Shown: one piece after another, positions 39,743-49,284 of the stretch
Layout of the letters: each line of letters starts with the position of its first letter
Position numbering within the stretch: the stretch's first letter is position 1
Source of the DNA: Rhodocyclales bacterium
Lineage (GTDB): Bacteria > Pseudomonadota > Gammaproteobacteria > Burkholderiales > Rhodocyclaceae
Direction of reading: 5' to 3'
DNA: 64,000 nt
Assembly (NCBI GenBank): GCA_026399435.1
Contig: JAPLQX010000032.1
Location: 32,281-96,280, forward strand
Program-made: the position numbers and the translations under genes
The notes under the pieces: generated by a model
Seen by the model: the letters and a program-made list of their open reading frames with translations, nothing else
The model's database searches: none
What the model was told of the DNA's origin: nothing

Positions 39743-40998
39743 TGGATGTAAAGACCTACATGCAGCAAGTCGGCCGCAACGCCCGCGAGGCGTCGCGCGC
39801 CACGGCGCGCGCCTCGACCGGCGCCAAGAACACGGCGTTGCTGGCCATGGCGGCAGCGATCCGCGAACGCAGTGGCGAACTGCTCGCGGCCAATGCCGCC
39901 GATGTCGCCGAAGCGCGCGCCAACGGCCTCGACGCGGCAATGATCGACCGCCTGACGCTCACCGGGACGAGCGTCGAGGCCATGGCGCAAGGGCTGGAAC
40001 AGGTGGCGGCGCTGCCCGATCCGGTGGGCGAAATCAGCGACTTGAAGCGCCGGCCCTCCGGCATCCAGGTCGGCAAGATGCGCGTCCCGCTCGGCGTGGT
40101 CGGCATCATCTACGAAGCGCGGCCGAATGTCACCGCCGACGCCGCCGCCCTGTGCCTGAAATCGGGCAACGCCGCGATCCTGCGCGGCGGCAAGGAAGCC
40201 CTGCGCTGTAACCAGGCCATCGCCGCCTGCGTGCGCGCCGGTCTCGCCGCGGCGGGCCTGCCCGAAACGGCAGTGCAGGTGATCGAAACCACCGACCGCG
40301 AGGCGGTCGGCCATCTGGTCGCCATGCCGGAGTACGTCGATGTGATCGTGCCGCGCGGCGGCAAGGGGCTCATCGAGCGCATCTCGAAAGAGGCGCGCGT
40401 GCCGGTGATCAAGCATCTCGACGGCAACTGCCACGTCTATGTCGATGATGCCGCCGATGCCGCCAAGGCGCTCGCCATCCTCGAAAACTCCAAGACCCAA
40501 CGGCTGGGCACCTGCAATACGGCCGAATCGCTGCTGATCGCGCGCTCAGTCGCCGTGTCGCTGGCGCCGACTCTTTGCAACATGCTCACTGCCCGCGGCG
40601 TCGAAATCCGCGGCTGTGCGGAAACGTGCAAGCTGGTGCCGCAGGCAATCGCGGCCACCGAAGAAGACTATTACGCCGAATACCTGGCCGCGATCATCTC
40701 GGTCAAGGTGGTGGCCGATGTCGGCGAAGCCATCGCCCATATCAACAAGTATTCCTCGCAGCACACCGACGCCATCGTCACCGAGAACTACACGAACGCG
40801 ATGCGTTTCCTGCACGAGGTGGATTCAGCTTCCGTGATGGTCAATGCCTCGACCCGCTTCGCCGACGGCTTCGAATACGGCCTCGGCGCCGAAATCGGAA
40901 TTTCCACCGACAAGTTCCACGCCCGCGGCCCGGTGGGGCTGGAAGGCCTCACCTCGCAGAAGTGGATCGTGCTGGGCAACGGGGAAGTTCGCGACTAG
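39742..40998 (+). CDS. proA: Gamma-glutamyl phosphate reductase
   Basis: 418 residues, beginning in the holA stop overlap (TAATG). Proline biosynthesis: converts gamma-glutamyl phosphate to glutamate semialdehyde with NADPH. Aldehyde dehydrogenase fold. The catalytic Cys is in [13 protein letters not shown] (near 255), with [12 protein letters not shown] and [10 protein letters not shown] present (read here as [15 protein letters not shown]). Length is normal. A 22-base motif copy lies inside at 40551-40572 with no disruption of the frame. Confidence 0.97.
   Translation: MDVKTYMQQVGRNAREASRATARASTGAKNTALLAMAAAIRERSGELLAANAADVAEARANGLDAAMIDRLTLTGTSVEAMAQGLEQVAALPDPVGEISDLKRRPSGIQVGKMRVPLGVVGIIYEARPNVTADAAALCLKSGNAAILRGGKEALRCNQAIAACVRAGLAAAGLPETAVQVIETTDREAVGHLVAMPEYVDVIVPRGGKGLIERISKEARVPVIKHLDGNCHVYVDDAADAAKALAILENSKTQRLGTCNTAESLLIARSVAVSLAPTLCNMLTARGVEIRGCAETCKLVPQAIAATEEDYYAEYLAAIISVKVVADVGEAIAHINKYSSQHTDAIVTENYTNAMRFLHEVDSASVMVNASTRFADGFEYGLGAEIGISTDKFHARGPVGLEGLTSQKWIVLGNGEVRD
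40551..40572 (-). repeat. Dispersed 22-base motif, copy inside proA
   Basis: AGTCGGCGCCAG...CACGGCG on the minus strand, 20/22; translated as VAVSLAPT, the same frame as in metG. Confidence 0.6.
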
Positions 40999-41005
40999 CC
41001 GGTCG

Positions 41006-42415
41006 TCACCACTTCACCCGCACCCCATACTCCAATACGGTGGTGCCGCCAGCCGGAATCGTGACGTTCCATGATGCAATCCGGGCCGATTCCTTGCTGT
41101 GCTTCTGCGATTCCTGCACCATCTCCCAGTCGCCGGGCAGGGGTTCCTGCACCTTGACGGTGACCGCTTCGTCCTTGGCGTTGCGCAACTCGATGCGCCA
41201 TGCCGACTCACTGACGTTGTCGGCAATCTTGCGGTAACTGGTCTGCTTGCGCTCCGCAGTGATATCAAAGGCCTCGCCCAGCCTGAGTTTGAGCTTTTCA
41301 TTCTTCGCCGTGTGCGCGATGCGATCCTCGCCGACGAACTGCGCCGCGCCCTTGCTGTCCCTCGCATAGACCCGCACGATGCCGGCCGGCAGCGGCTTGC
41401 CGAGTTGTCCACCCTTGTTCTCGAACTCGAGGAACACGGCGGGTTTGAGCTTCTGGCCGATTTGGGCGTAGCGGTCGCGGTAATACCAGTCGTTGCCGGC
41501 CAGCAGGTATTCGCGACTCGCCGGCACCGCGCCGGCCGACAGCAGGGCCAGTTGCTTGGTCTGGTTGTCGGCGATGCTTGTCGGCCGCTCGAAGCTGTAG
41601 AGGTGGTAATCCATCAGCGCCTCCTCCGTCGCCTCCGTCGACTTGGCGCGCGGGGCCGCTGCCGCCATGGCATAGGCTCGTTGCTGCTCGGGCTGGCGTA
41701 CGCGATTGACCGTGCCGGCGACCAGTTGCAGGATCGCGTTGTCGAATCCGGCGCCGCTGCGATTGGTCAGCGTCACCCAGCCGTTGAGGTCGAGGGTCTT
41801 GCCATCGGTAGACAAGTTGGCGACATAGTCCGCCTTCCACGACAGGCCGCCGGTGAGATAGGAAAGCTCGACCGCCTGCTTGCCGCCGGCCGCTTCGAGC
41901 AGGACCGAGAGCGTCGGCCGCTCGCGCAGGTTGGCCGGCACGCTGTCGAAAGCCAGCCGTCCCGGCACGCCGGTCTCGATGCGGTCGTTGAAGCGCAATA
42001 CCGTACCCTGACCGGCTGCCAATACCGTGGCCGTCTCGCGCCTTTCCTCACCGGTGGTCGGGTGGGAGCGAATCACCGTCACGTCGCGGCCGACGTATTT
42101 TTCCAGCAGCTTCTGCGGCGTCAACAAGTCGAAATCGAAATTCTGCTCGACCAGGCTCAGCGGCTGCCCGGAAACCGCGCGCAGCAGCGCCGTTTCGGGG
42201 CGCATCTGCGCCGCCACTTCGCGCAGCGAAAGGCGCGTCAGCCCGGCCGGCAGATCCACCCGGCGGCGCTCCTTGACCAGCGCCAGATCGTCGTTGTACA
42301 CGGTGACCGCAACGGCTTCGCGATCTGCCGCGCCGGACGCGACATCGCGTACCGGCTCGGCCGCCTGGACCGCGGCCGCCAGAAAAAGCCCGACACCCAG
42401 CAAGCGTTTTTGCAT
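41006..42415 (-). CDS. Secreted DUF4139 protein
   Basis: 469 residues from the ATG at 42415. Signal peptide (LLGVGLFLAAAVQAAE). A DUF4139 domain fills most of the protein: VTVYNDDLALVKERRRVDLP, shortened to YNDDLALVKERR, the central LSYLTGGLSWKADYVANLS, LNGWVTLTNRSGAGFDNA, and C-terminal SYRKIADNVSESAWRIELRN, shortened to SESAWRIELRN. Probably periplasmic and beta-rich; biochemical function unknown. Convergent with proA and divergent from the chalcone-isomerase-like gene. Confidence 0.85.
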   Translation of the reverse strand: MQKRLLGVGLFLAAAVQAAEPVRDVASGAADREAVAVTVYNDDLALVKERRRVDLPAGLTRLSLREVAAQMRPETALLRAVSGQPLSLVEQNFDFDLLTPQKLLEKYVGRDVTVIRSHPTTGEERRETATVLAAGQGTVLRFNDRIETGVPGRLAFDSVPANLRERPTLSVLLEAAGGKQAVELSYLTGGLSWKADYVANLSTDGKTLDLNGWVTLTNRSGAGFDNAILQLVAGTVNRVRQPEQQRAYAMAAAAPRAKSTEATEEALMDYHLYSFERPTSIADNQTKQLALLSAGAVPASREYLLAGNDWYYRDRYAQIGQKLKPAVFLEFENKGGQLGKPLPAGIVRVYARDSKGAAQFVGEDRIAHTAKNEKLKLRLGEAFDITAERKQTSYRKIADNVSESAWRIELRNAKDEAVTVKVQEPLPGDWEMVQESQKHSKESARIASWNVTIPAGGTTVLEYGVRVKW

Positions 42416-42507
42416 CACATTCTCCCTGCCGATCGATGGCGCAACCATAGCATGCCTGCATCGGCGTTATCATGGCGGCAGACTGTCCACATTCGAGGAG
42501 ACGCATC

Positions 42508-43080
42508 GTGAACAAAGTGCTTGCCATCCTGCTGCTGGCCCTGTCCCTGCCCGCGCTTGCCGCGCTCGAAGTGGCCGGCGTGAAATTCGAGGACACGGCG
42601 AAAGTCGGTGCCGGCGACACGGTGATCAACGGCGCCGGAATGCGCAACCGGGTCTTCTTCAAGGTCTATGCGATCGCCCTCTACCTGCCGCAGAAACAGG
42701 CCGCAACGGCCGACGTGCTGGCCACCAAGGGGGCCAAGCGCATTGCCATCGTGACCCTGCGCGACCTGACTGCCGAACAGTTCGTCGATGCCCTGATCGA
42801 GGCCCTGAAGAAGAACCACGACGACGCAACGCTGGCGGCCCTGCAGCCGAAGATCGACCAATTCCGCAGCACCATGCTGTCGATCGGCAACGCGCCTGAA
42901 AAATCGGTGGTGCACCTCGACTGGCTGCCCGACACGGGCACGCGGCTGACCTTCAACGGCACGCAGAAAGGCAGCGACATCGCCGGCGAGGATTTCTACC
43001 GCGCCCTGCTGAGAATCTGGCTCGGCGACAAGCCGGCGCAGGACGACCTCAAGGACAAGCTGCTCGGCAAGGCCTCGTAA
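42508..43080 (+). CDS. Secreted chalcone-isomerase-like protein
   Basis: 190 residues from GTG 42508 with GAGGAG upstream. Signal peptide (KVLAILLLALSLPALAALE). The mature part matches bacterial chalcone-isomerase-like (CHAL) proteins: VAGVKFEDTAKV, NGAGMRNRVFFKVYAIALYL, LRDLTAEQFVDALIEALKKN, and LTFNGTQKGSDIAGEDFYRA (each 20 or fewer residues). Plant chalcone isomerases close a flavanone ring; the bacterial members lack a known substrate and may bind fatty acids. The next gene's ATG overlaps its TAA. A copy of the 22-base motif lies at 42603. Confidence 0.82.
   Translation: MNKVLAILLLALSLPALAALEVAGVKFEDTAKVGAGDTVINGAGMRNRVFFKVYAIALYLPQKQAATADVLATKGAKRIAIVTLRDLTAEQFVDALIEALKKNHDDATLAALQPKIDQFRSTMLSIGNAPEKSVVHLDWLPDTGTRLTFNGTQKGSDIAGEDFYRALLRIWLGDKPAQDDLKDKLLGKAS
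42603..42624 (+). repeat. Dispersed 22-base motif, copy inside the chalcone-isomerase-like gene
   Basis: AGTCGGTGCCGG...CACGGTG, 19/22; translated as KVGAGDTV. Confidence 0.55.
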
Positions 43081-44315
43081 TGGCCGACGGGGCGCTCGCC
43101 GGACTCCGGGTACTCGACCTCTCGCGCGTGCTGGCCGGCCCCTGGGCCTCGCAGCTGCTGGGCGACCTCGGGGCCGACGTGATCAAGATCGAGCGCCCGG
43201 AAAAAAACGGCGCGGGCGGCGACGACACGCGCGGCTGGGGCCCGCCATGGCTGGCCGACGGCGCGGGCCGGCCGACCACCGACGCTGCCTATTTCCTGTG
43301 CACCAATCGCAACAAGCGCTCGCTCTCCATCGACATCACGCAGCCGGCAGGGCAGGCGATCGTGACGGACCTCGCCGCGCACTCCGACGTGGTGCTGGAG
43401 AACTTCAAGGTCGGCGGGCTCAAAGCTTACGGCCTCGATTACCCGAGCCTGTCGAAGATCAACCCGAAGCTGGTGTATTGCTCGATCACCGGCTTCGGCC
43501 AGGACGGCCCCTACGCGGCGCGCGCCGGCTACGATTTCCTGATCCAGGGCATGGGCGGCCTGATGAGCGTGACCGGCCGCGCCGATGAAGAGGACGGCGC
43601 CGGTCCGCAAAAAGTCGGCGTCGCGCTGACCGACATTCTCACCGGCCTCTACGCCACGGTCGCCATCCAGGCCGCGCTGGCGCATCGCGAGAAGACCGGT
43701 CAGGGCCAGCACATCGACCTTGCGCTGCTCGACGTGCAGGTGGCCTGCCTGGCCAACCAGGCGATGAACTATCTGGTCTCGGGCAAGGCGCCGCACCGCA
43801 TGGGCAACGGCCATCCGAACATCGTGCCCTACCAGGATTTCCCCACGGCGGACGGCGACATGATCCTCGCCATCGGCAACGACGGCCAGTTCGCGCGCTT
43901 CTGCGAGCTCGCCGGCCATGCCGAATGGAGCGGCGACGAGCGCTTCGCCACCAACGCGGCGCGGGTCAGGCATCGCGCCGAGCTGCTGCCGCTGCTGCGC
44001 CAGACCACGGTGATGAAGACCACCACCGAATGGATCGCCCTGCTGGAAAATGCCGCCGTGCCTTGCGGCCCGATCAACGATCTGGCCGGCGTGTTCGCCG
44101 ACCCGCAGGTGCTGCATCACGGCCTGCGGATCGAGATGCCGCATGCCGCGGGCGGCAGCGCGCCGCAGGTGGCCAACCCGATTCGTTTCTCGGCCACGCC
44201 GATCGACTATCGACTGGCGCCGCCGCTGCTGGGGCAGGATACCGACGCCGTGTTGCGCGAACTGGGCCGCAGCGCGGAAGACATCGCGGCACTGCGTGCG
44301 GCGGGAGTGGTTTAG
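43080..44315 (+). CDS. Class III CoA-transferase (CaiB/BaiF family)
   Basis: 411 residues. Features: LRVLDLSRVLAGPWASQLLGD, shortened to DLSRVLAGPWASQLLGDLG, the ADVIKIERP segment, CTNRNKRSLSIDI, and YDFLIQGMGGLMSVTGR. Catalytic Asp in LLDVQVACLANQ (LLD). Class III transferases move CoA between acyl-CoA and a free acid (e.g. formyl- or succinyl-CoA with an aryl or carnitine-type acceptor). Frc-like, but the substrate cannot be told from sequence. Its start overlaps the previous stop, a possible pairing with the chalcone-isomerase-like protein. Confidence 0.9.
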   Translation: MADGALAGLRVLDLSRVLAGPWASQLLGDLGADVIKIERPEKNGAGGDDTRGWGPPWLADGAGRPTTDAAYFLCTNRNKRSLSIDITQPAGQAIVTDLAAHSDVVLENFKVGGLKAYGLDYPSLSKINPKLVYCSITGFGQDGPYAARAGYDFLIQGMGGLMSVTGRADEEDGAGPQKVGVALTDILTGLYATVAIQAALAHREKTGQGQHIDLALLDVQVACLANQAMNYLVSGKAPHRMGNGHPNIVPYQDFPTADGDMILAIGNDGQFARFCELAGHAEWSGDERFATNAARVRHRAELLPLLRQTTVMKTTTEWIALLENAAVPCGPINDLAGVFADPQVLHHGLRIEMPHAAGGSAPQVANPIRFSATPIDYRLAPPLLGQDTDAVLRELGRSAEDIAALRAAGVV

Positions 44316-44354
44316 CGGGCCTTCTTGGAAGTACGCGGGTTCCGACTCAGCTTG

Positions 44355-45761
44355 TCAAGAAATCGGGTTTGCCCGCTTCGCGTCTGCGGCGGCTCGCTTC
44401 TCGTCGGTGATGTCCTCATACATCCCCAGCACTCCGATGATCTCGTTTTCCTGATTCCTGAGCGGAACCATCGACATGCGCAGCAATCTCACCTCGCCCT
44501 TCGGGGTCGTCTGCTCCATTTCGAAGGACAGCCTGGGGGAGCCGGACTCCATGACAGCCAGGTCGACAGAACGATAAGACGGTGCATGGTCCGCCCAGGC
44601 CAGCTGATAATCGTCCTTGCCAAGCACATCCTTCGGGTGCGCCATCCCGGCATCCCTGGCGAAAGCCTCATTGCAGCCGAGATAGCAGAGATTGCGATCC
44701 TTCCAGAACACCCTTACCGGTACGGTGTCGATGACAGCCCGGAAGAGATTTCGCGATTTGGCAATCTCTTCTTCCGTCGCCTTGCGGTCGGTAATGTCAC
44801 GGGCATAGCCGACCATGCCGATGACTTTGCCATCAACCAGCACGGGCGACTTGCTGGTCTCGCACCAGCGCCACCGCCCACCCATTTCGATCAACTCCTC
44901 GACAGGTTTGCTGGTGCTGCTGCTGAATACAGCCAGGCCATTCGAGCGGTACTCTCCCGCCAGATTCGAAACGGCGATGTCCAGGTCGGTCTTGCCCACC
45001 ACGGTTTCGGCGGAGGGCCAGCCGAAACCTTCGAGAAAGGCCTGATTCACGGCAAGATAGCGGCCTTCTTCATCTTTCAGCCAGACCATGAACGGGAAAT
45101 TGTCCAGCAGCGCCCGCAGAAAGCCTTCGCGTTTTTCGACGGCCTTGAGGTGCACCTCGATCTCGCCGTTCAGACGAGTCACTTCAGCGTAACGCTCGCG
45201 GAACAGTTTCAGCAGATACACGGTCAGTACGGCGCTGATGAGCAGCACCATCACCTGCACGAACGCCACCATGATCGGCGACAAGGACAAGCTGACGTCC
45301 ATCAGCCCGGTCTGCTGGCTCACGGCCAGGAGCACCAAAGCGACGCAACTGGCGCCGAACAGGCCGAGGCAATATCGGGTTCCGAGCATCCATCCGGCGA
45401 CGATCAATATGAGCGGATAGGCCACCAGGATCGACGAGCGGATACCTTCGGTGACGAAACCCGACACGGTAACGACCAGCCAGCCGCCGATGGCCAGCAG
45501 CCGCAGCGCCGGAATCACTCCGCGGTAGCGATACATCACTTGCGCGCAGGCGGCGAGAATTGCGATGCCAGCAGTGACGTAGACGCGCCCCGGGGTTTGC
45601 ATCGGCGTATCCAGCATGACCAGCATGAAAACCGCCGCCCCGGCGAGGATCGCCCAGATGGCAATGCTCAGGTACGGGCCACGTTCCCCGAGCAGCAACT
45701 CCGGAAACTCGTCCGCTGCATCCTTTTCAGATGACAAGAGCTCGCGAATCATGTTCTTCAT
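44355..45761 (-). CDS. Membrane PAS-PAS receptor without output domain
   Basis: 468 residues. Five to six membrane helices (about 28-195), then a coil and two PAS domains (about 210-325 and 335-455, with FMVWLKDEEGRYLAVNQAFL and VFWKDRNLCYLGCNEAF). It then stops after GMYEDITDEKRAAADAKRANPIS, which is the usual linker leading to a GGDEF or kinase domain, but none follows. The membrane domain is like that of the kinase at 31485-33995 (both carry GGWLVVT and a YPL/IL..W.LG.R pattern). Either a scaffold receptor or a truncated kinase/cyclase; the CoA-transferase gene ends 40 bases away, so no output domain fits. Confidence 0.85.
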   Translation of the reverse strand: MKNMIRELLSSEKDAADEFPELLLGERGPYLSIAIWAILAGAAVFMLVMLDTPMQTPGRVYVTAGIAILAACAQVMYRYRGVIPALRLLAIGGWLVVTVSGFVTEGIRSSILVAYPLILIVAGWMLGTRYCLGLFGASCVALVLLAVSQQTGLMDVSLSLSPIMVAFVQVMVLLISAVLTVYLLKLFRERYAEVTRLNGEIEVHLKAVEKREGFLRALLDNFPFMVWLKDEEGRYLAVNQAFLEGFGWPSAETVVGKTDLDIAVSNLAGEYRSNGLAVFSSSTSKPVEELIEMGGRWRWCETSKSPVLVDGKVIGMVGYARDITDRKATEEEIAKSRNLFRAVIDTVPVRVFWKDRNLCYLGCNEAFARDAGMAHPKDVLGKDDYQLAWADHAPSYRSVDLAVMESGSPRLSFEMEQTTPKGEVRLLRMSMVPLRNQENEIIGVLGMYEDITDEKRAAADAKRANPIS

Positions 45762-45898
45762 ATGGTCACTCTACCGATTGTCTTGCACTCGACGGCCTAT
45801 GAACAATGCATTTAGCTGACCGATGCTACGCTCGCAAGCTTTCGAGTGTCAATCACACCTGCTGGTCATCGCCGCGACCACTGAAGTTGTGGGGCCAT

Positions 45899-48100
45899 TC
45901 ACGACTCCAGCACCCGCAGCTCGGCGTTGGTGTAGCGCAGCCGGCTGGCGAGTACGCTGGCGATGCCTTCCATCAGCTTGAGCCCCAGCTTCTTGTGTTC
46001 CTCGGCGAACTTGTCGAAGGCGAGCCGCGACAGCACATAGAGTTCGGTGTCGACGAAAGCCACTGCGTTCGCCGAACGCGCCTCGCCATCGAGAAAGGCC
46101 ATTTCGCCGAAGAATGCGCCGCGACCGAAAGTGCCGAGGTGGTGCGCCTGGCGATCGGACAGAGGCAGCACGATGCGTACCGCACCGCGGCGAATCAGGA
46201 ACAGTTCGTCACCGGCATCGCCGCGCGAGAAGATCGTGTCGCCCGCTTTTATGCTGCGCTTTTCCATGCACTGTTCCAACGCTGCCAACGTCTGCTCCTT
46301 GCGTCCGGCAAACAGCTCGACCTCGTGCAATTCCAGCGCGACTTCCTCGTCGCGCAGCAGTGCCGCCTCGTGGATGATGCGATCCTCGACCCATTCCAGC
46401 GCATCGTCCAGGGCCGGAAACACGCGCACCGGACTGTCCTGGCGAATCAGGCCGACCTGGTCGAAATATTGCTGCATGTCGCGTCCCGACGGCAGGGTCA
46501 GCGGAATTGCGCTGAAGATCAGAAAACCGTTGCGCTCGGCCAGCATGTCCTTTACCTGCTCCAGCAAATGCGCTGCGGTGACGTCCACGGTCTGGATCCG
46601 GCGCATGTCGAGAATCAGGAAGTCGCGCGTCTTGAGTTCCGGTTCCAGGCTCAGGTAGAGCTGGTCGGCTGTGCCAAAGAACAGGCTGCCCTGCAACTCG
46701 ATGATCGCGGCGCGACTGCCATGGGTAGTGAGAATTTCCATTTCCTCGTGGGTGCGGATCCGCTTGGAGAAGGTCTCGTTGCCGAGCAGCTTGCGACGGA
46801 TGATGGAACCGCCGATTTGCTCGCGGATGAACAACATGACGGCAAGCACGATGCCGACGCCGGATGCCGCGATCAGGCTCACGGTCAGCGCTGTGCCGAT
46901 CACCGCGGCGATCACCGCGAAATCGAGCATGGTCGAGCGCGACTTGAGATAGTTGAGGCTGTTGCGGTCGATCATGCGCACGCCGATCACGATCAGGATG
47001 CCGGCCAGGCCGGCCACCGGCACCCACGAGATGAAGTTCGCCAGCAGCAGGAAAGCGACCAGCGCGAGCACGCCCTCGACCACGCCGGAGAAGCGGCTGC
47101 TGGCGCCGCCCGAAATATTCACCAGGGTCGCGCCCATGGTGCCGGCGCCGGGAATCCCGCCGATCGCGCCCGAAGCAAGATTGCCCAGACCCTGCCCGAT
47201 CAGTTCGCGGTTCGAATCATGACGCGAACGGGTCAGCGCATCGAGCACCACGCAGGTTTTCAGCGTATCGATCGACAGCAGTACGGCCAGGGTGAGCGCC
47301 GGTATCGCCAGCATTTTCATCTGCTGCAGGCTGACGTCGGAAAATGCCGTCCAGCGTTCGGCCAGGCCGGCGAAGAAGCTGCCGCTGCCGCCGCTATCCA
47401 GCGCGCCGACCACCAGCGTGTTGGCCTGCAGAGTCAGCAGCGCCGGATCCAGCAGGGCAAGACCGAAGTAGACGGCAACACCGGCAATCAAGCCGAGCAC
47501 AGCGCCCGGCACGGCCTTGATCAGGCGCGGCGCACCCACCATCACGGCAATCGTCACGATGCCGACGGCGATTCCCTGCCAGCGCCATGCGTCCGGCGTG
47601 GTCAGCGCCGCCCAGAAGTGCAGGGCCTTGGGCGTGCCGAGCAGCTTCGGCACCTGGCTGCCGATGATGATCAGCCCGACTCCGGACAGGTAGCCGCTGA
47701 CTACCGTGTAGGGCATGTACTTGATCAGACGGCCCAGACGCAAGACACCGAACATGACCTGCATCAGGCCGGCGAGCAGGCCGAGCAGGGTCAGCAACAG
47801 CAGCGTCGTATCTATTGATATGCCGCTGCGCATGGCCTCGATGGCAAACGCCGATACCACCGCCGCTGCCGGTGCGCAGGGTGCCGAGATGAGCCGACTG
47901 GTGCCGCCGAAAGAGGACGCTACGAGCCCGATCGCCGTGGCACCCAGAATGCCGGCCAGCGCCCCCATCGCAACATGGGCGCCGCCGAGCACGGAATAGA
48001 TCGTCACGCCGTAGGCGATCGCCGAGGGCAGCGCCACCAGCATGGCGGCAAATCCGCCCCAAAAATCGCCGGCAGGGTTTTCCAGCTTTGGCAGTTTCAT
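45899..48100 (-). CDS. SulP anion transporter with STAS and cNMP-binding domains
   Basis: 733 residues. A SulP/SLC26-type transporter with about 12-14 membrane segments (about 10-415; LPSAIAYGVTIYSVLGGAHV, GAIGGIPGAGTMGATLVNIS), then a STAS domain (about 440-555, IIELQGSLFFGTADQLYLSL, LDMRRIQTVDVTAAHLLEQV), then a cyclic-nucleotide-binding domain (about 595-715, AGDTIFSRGDAGDELFLIRR, FGEMAFLDGEARSANAVA with the R-S-A phosphate cassette). Probably a membrane anion (sulfate or bicarbonate) transporter gated by cyclic nucleotide. It is divergent from the TRAP operon across 218 bases. The fusion occurs in some Proteobacteria but is not common. Confidence 0.9.
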   Translation of the reverse strand: MKLPKLENPAGDFWGGFAAMLVALPSAIAYGVTIYSVLGGAHVAMGALAGILGATAIGLVASSFGGTSRLISAPCAPAAAVVSAFAIEAMRSGISIDTTLLLLTLLGLLAGLMQVMFGVLRLGRLIKYMPYTVVSGYLSGVGLIIIGSQVPKLLGTPKALHFWAALTTPDAWRWQGIAVGIVTIAVMVGAPRLIKAVPGAVLGLIAGVAVYFGLALLDPALLTLQANTLVVGALDSGGSGSFFAGLAERWTAFSDVSLQQMKMLAIPALTLAVLLSIDTLKTCVVLDALTRSRHDSNRELIGQGLGNLASGAIGGIPGAGTMGATLVNISGGASSRFSGVVEGVLALVAFLLLANFISWVPVAGLAGILIVIGVRMIDRNSLNYLKSRSTMLDFAVIAAVIGTALTVSLIAASGVGIVLAVMLFIREQIGGSIIRRKLLGNETFSKRIRTHEEMEILTTHGSRAAIIELQGSLFFGTADQLYLSLEPELKTRDFLILDMRRIQTVDVTAAHLLEQVKDMLAERNGFLIFSAIPLTLPSGRDMQQYFDQVGLIRQDSPVRVFPALDDALEWVEDRIIHEAALLRDEEVALELHEVELFAGRKEQTLAALEQCMEKRSIKAGDTIFSRGDAGDELFLIRRGAVRIVLPLSDRQAHHLGTFGRGAFFGEMAFLDGEARSANAVAFVDTELYVLSRLAFDKFAEEHKKLGLKLMEGIASVLASRLRYTNAELRVLES

Positions 48101-48318
48101 TGACTATCCTGCGTAAGATCGCTCAAAGCCAATTCTGTCACGAAGCGCCATCTTCTTGTCAGAACTGATGCACAGGTCCGCTACTCGACCCGGTGCGCTT
48201 CTGCTCTCGGCAAAGCCACACAAATTCCCGGCTCACCAACCCCCGGCCTGACTCACGACGCCGGAGTGTTGTAAGCTTCATCCCACAATAGACCAATACC
48301 CCGGAGGAACCAACTACC

Positions 48319-49266
48319 ATGAAGCAATTCCGTATCCTGCTTGCTGCCACGGCGGCGATTTCAATTTCCGTCTCGGTGCATGCCGCTGATTTCATCACCG
48401 TCCTGACCGGTGGCACTTCCGGCGTGTACTACCCGATGGGCGTCGCGCTGTCGCAGATTTACGGCAAGGCCATGCCGAACGCCAAGGTGTCGGTGCAGGC
48501 CACCAAGGCCAGTGCGGAGAACCTGAACCTGCTGCAAGCGGGGCGTGGCGAGATCGCCTTCACGCTGGGCGATTCCCTGTCCGATGCATGGAAGGGCGAT
48601 GAAGAGGCGGGCTTCAAGACGCCGCTGAAAAAATTGCGCGGCGTCGCGGGGATTTATCCGAACTACATCCAGATCGTCGCCGCCGCCGATTCGGGCATCA
48701 AGACCCTGGCCGACCTGAAGGGCAAGCGGGTTTCCGTCGGCGCCCCGAAGAGCGGCACGGAACTCAATTCGCGCGCCATCTTCAAGGCCGCCGGCATGAG
48801 CTACAAGGACTTTTCCAAGACCGAGTACCTGCCTTTCGGCGAGTCGGTCGAGTTGATGAAGAACCGCCAGCTGGATGCCACGCTGATCTCCGCCGGGCTC
48901 GGCGTCGCGGCCCTGCGCGATCTGGGCACCTCGGTGAAAATGGTCATCGTCACCATTCCCGCCGATATCACGGCGAAAATCGGCGACCCGGCCTATCAGA
49001 CAGCCGTGATCCCGGCCAAAACTTATGAGGGCCAGAGCGCCGAAGTGCAGACCATCAAGGTGCAGAACTTCCTCGTCACCCACGAAGGCGTGTCCACCGA
49101 GACGGTCTATCAGCTGACCAAGAGCATGTTCGACAACCTCGACCTGCTCTACTCGGCCCACGCCGCGGCCAAGGCCATCACCAAGGCCGACGCACCCAGG
49201 GGCATGCCTGTGCCGATGCATCCCGGCGCGGAGAAGTACTATCGCGAAGCCGGCCTGATCAAGTAA
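48319..49266 (+). CDS. TAXI-family TRAP transporter solute-binding protein
   Basis: 315 residues with signal peptide (FRILLAATAAISISVSVHAA). TAXI proteins are the extracytoplasmic receptors of TRAP transporters: TVLTGGTSGVYYPMGVALSQ at the start, QATKASAENLNLLQAGRGEI, ADLKGKRVSVGAPKSGTELN, and AAALRDLGT type hinge. Strong GGAGG site. The fused TRAP membrane subunit follows 18 bases later, so this is a complete transporter. Likely ligand a carboxylate or amino acid such as glutamate; not decided by sequence. Confidence 0.95.
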   Translation: MKQFRILLAATAAISISVSVHAADFITVLTGGTSGVYYPMGVALSQIYGKAMPNAKVSVQATKASAENLNLLQAGRGEIAFTLGDSLSDAWKGDEEAGFKTPLKKLRGVAGIYPNYIQIVAAADSGIKTLADLKGKRVSVGAPKSGTELNSRAIFKAAGMSYKDFSKTEYLPFGESVELMKNRQLDATLISAGLGVAALRDLGTSVKMVIVTIPADITAKIGDPAYQTAVIPAKTYEGQSAEVQTIKVQNFLVTHEGVSTETVYQLTKSMFDNLDLLYSAHAAAKAITKADAPRGMPVPMHPGAEKYYREAGLIK

Positions 49267-49284
49267 GTCGCGGCCCGCACCCGC

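Noticed and set aside
45806..47818. Long plus-strand open frame through the SulP gene
   Set aside because: Shadow of the minus-strand SulP-STAS-cNMP gene, which has family motifs throughout.
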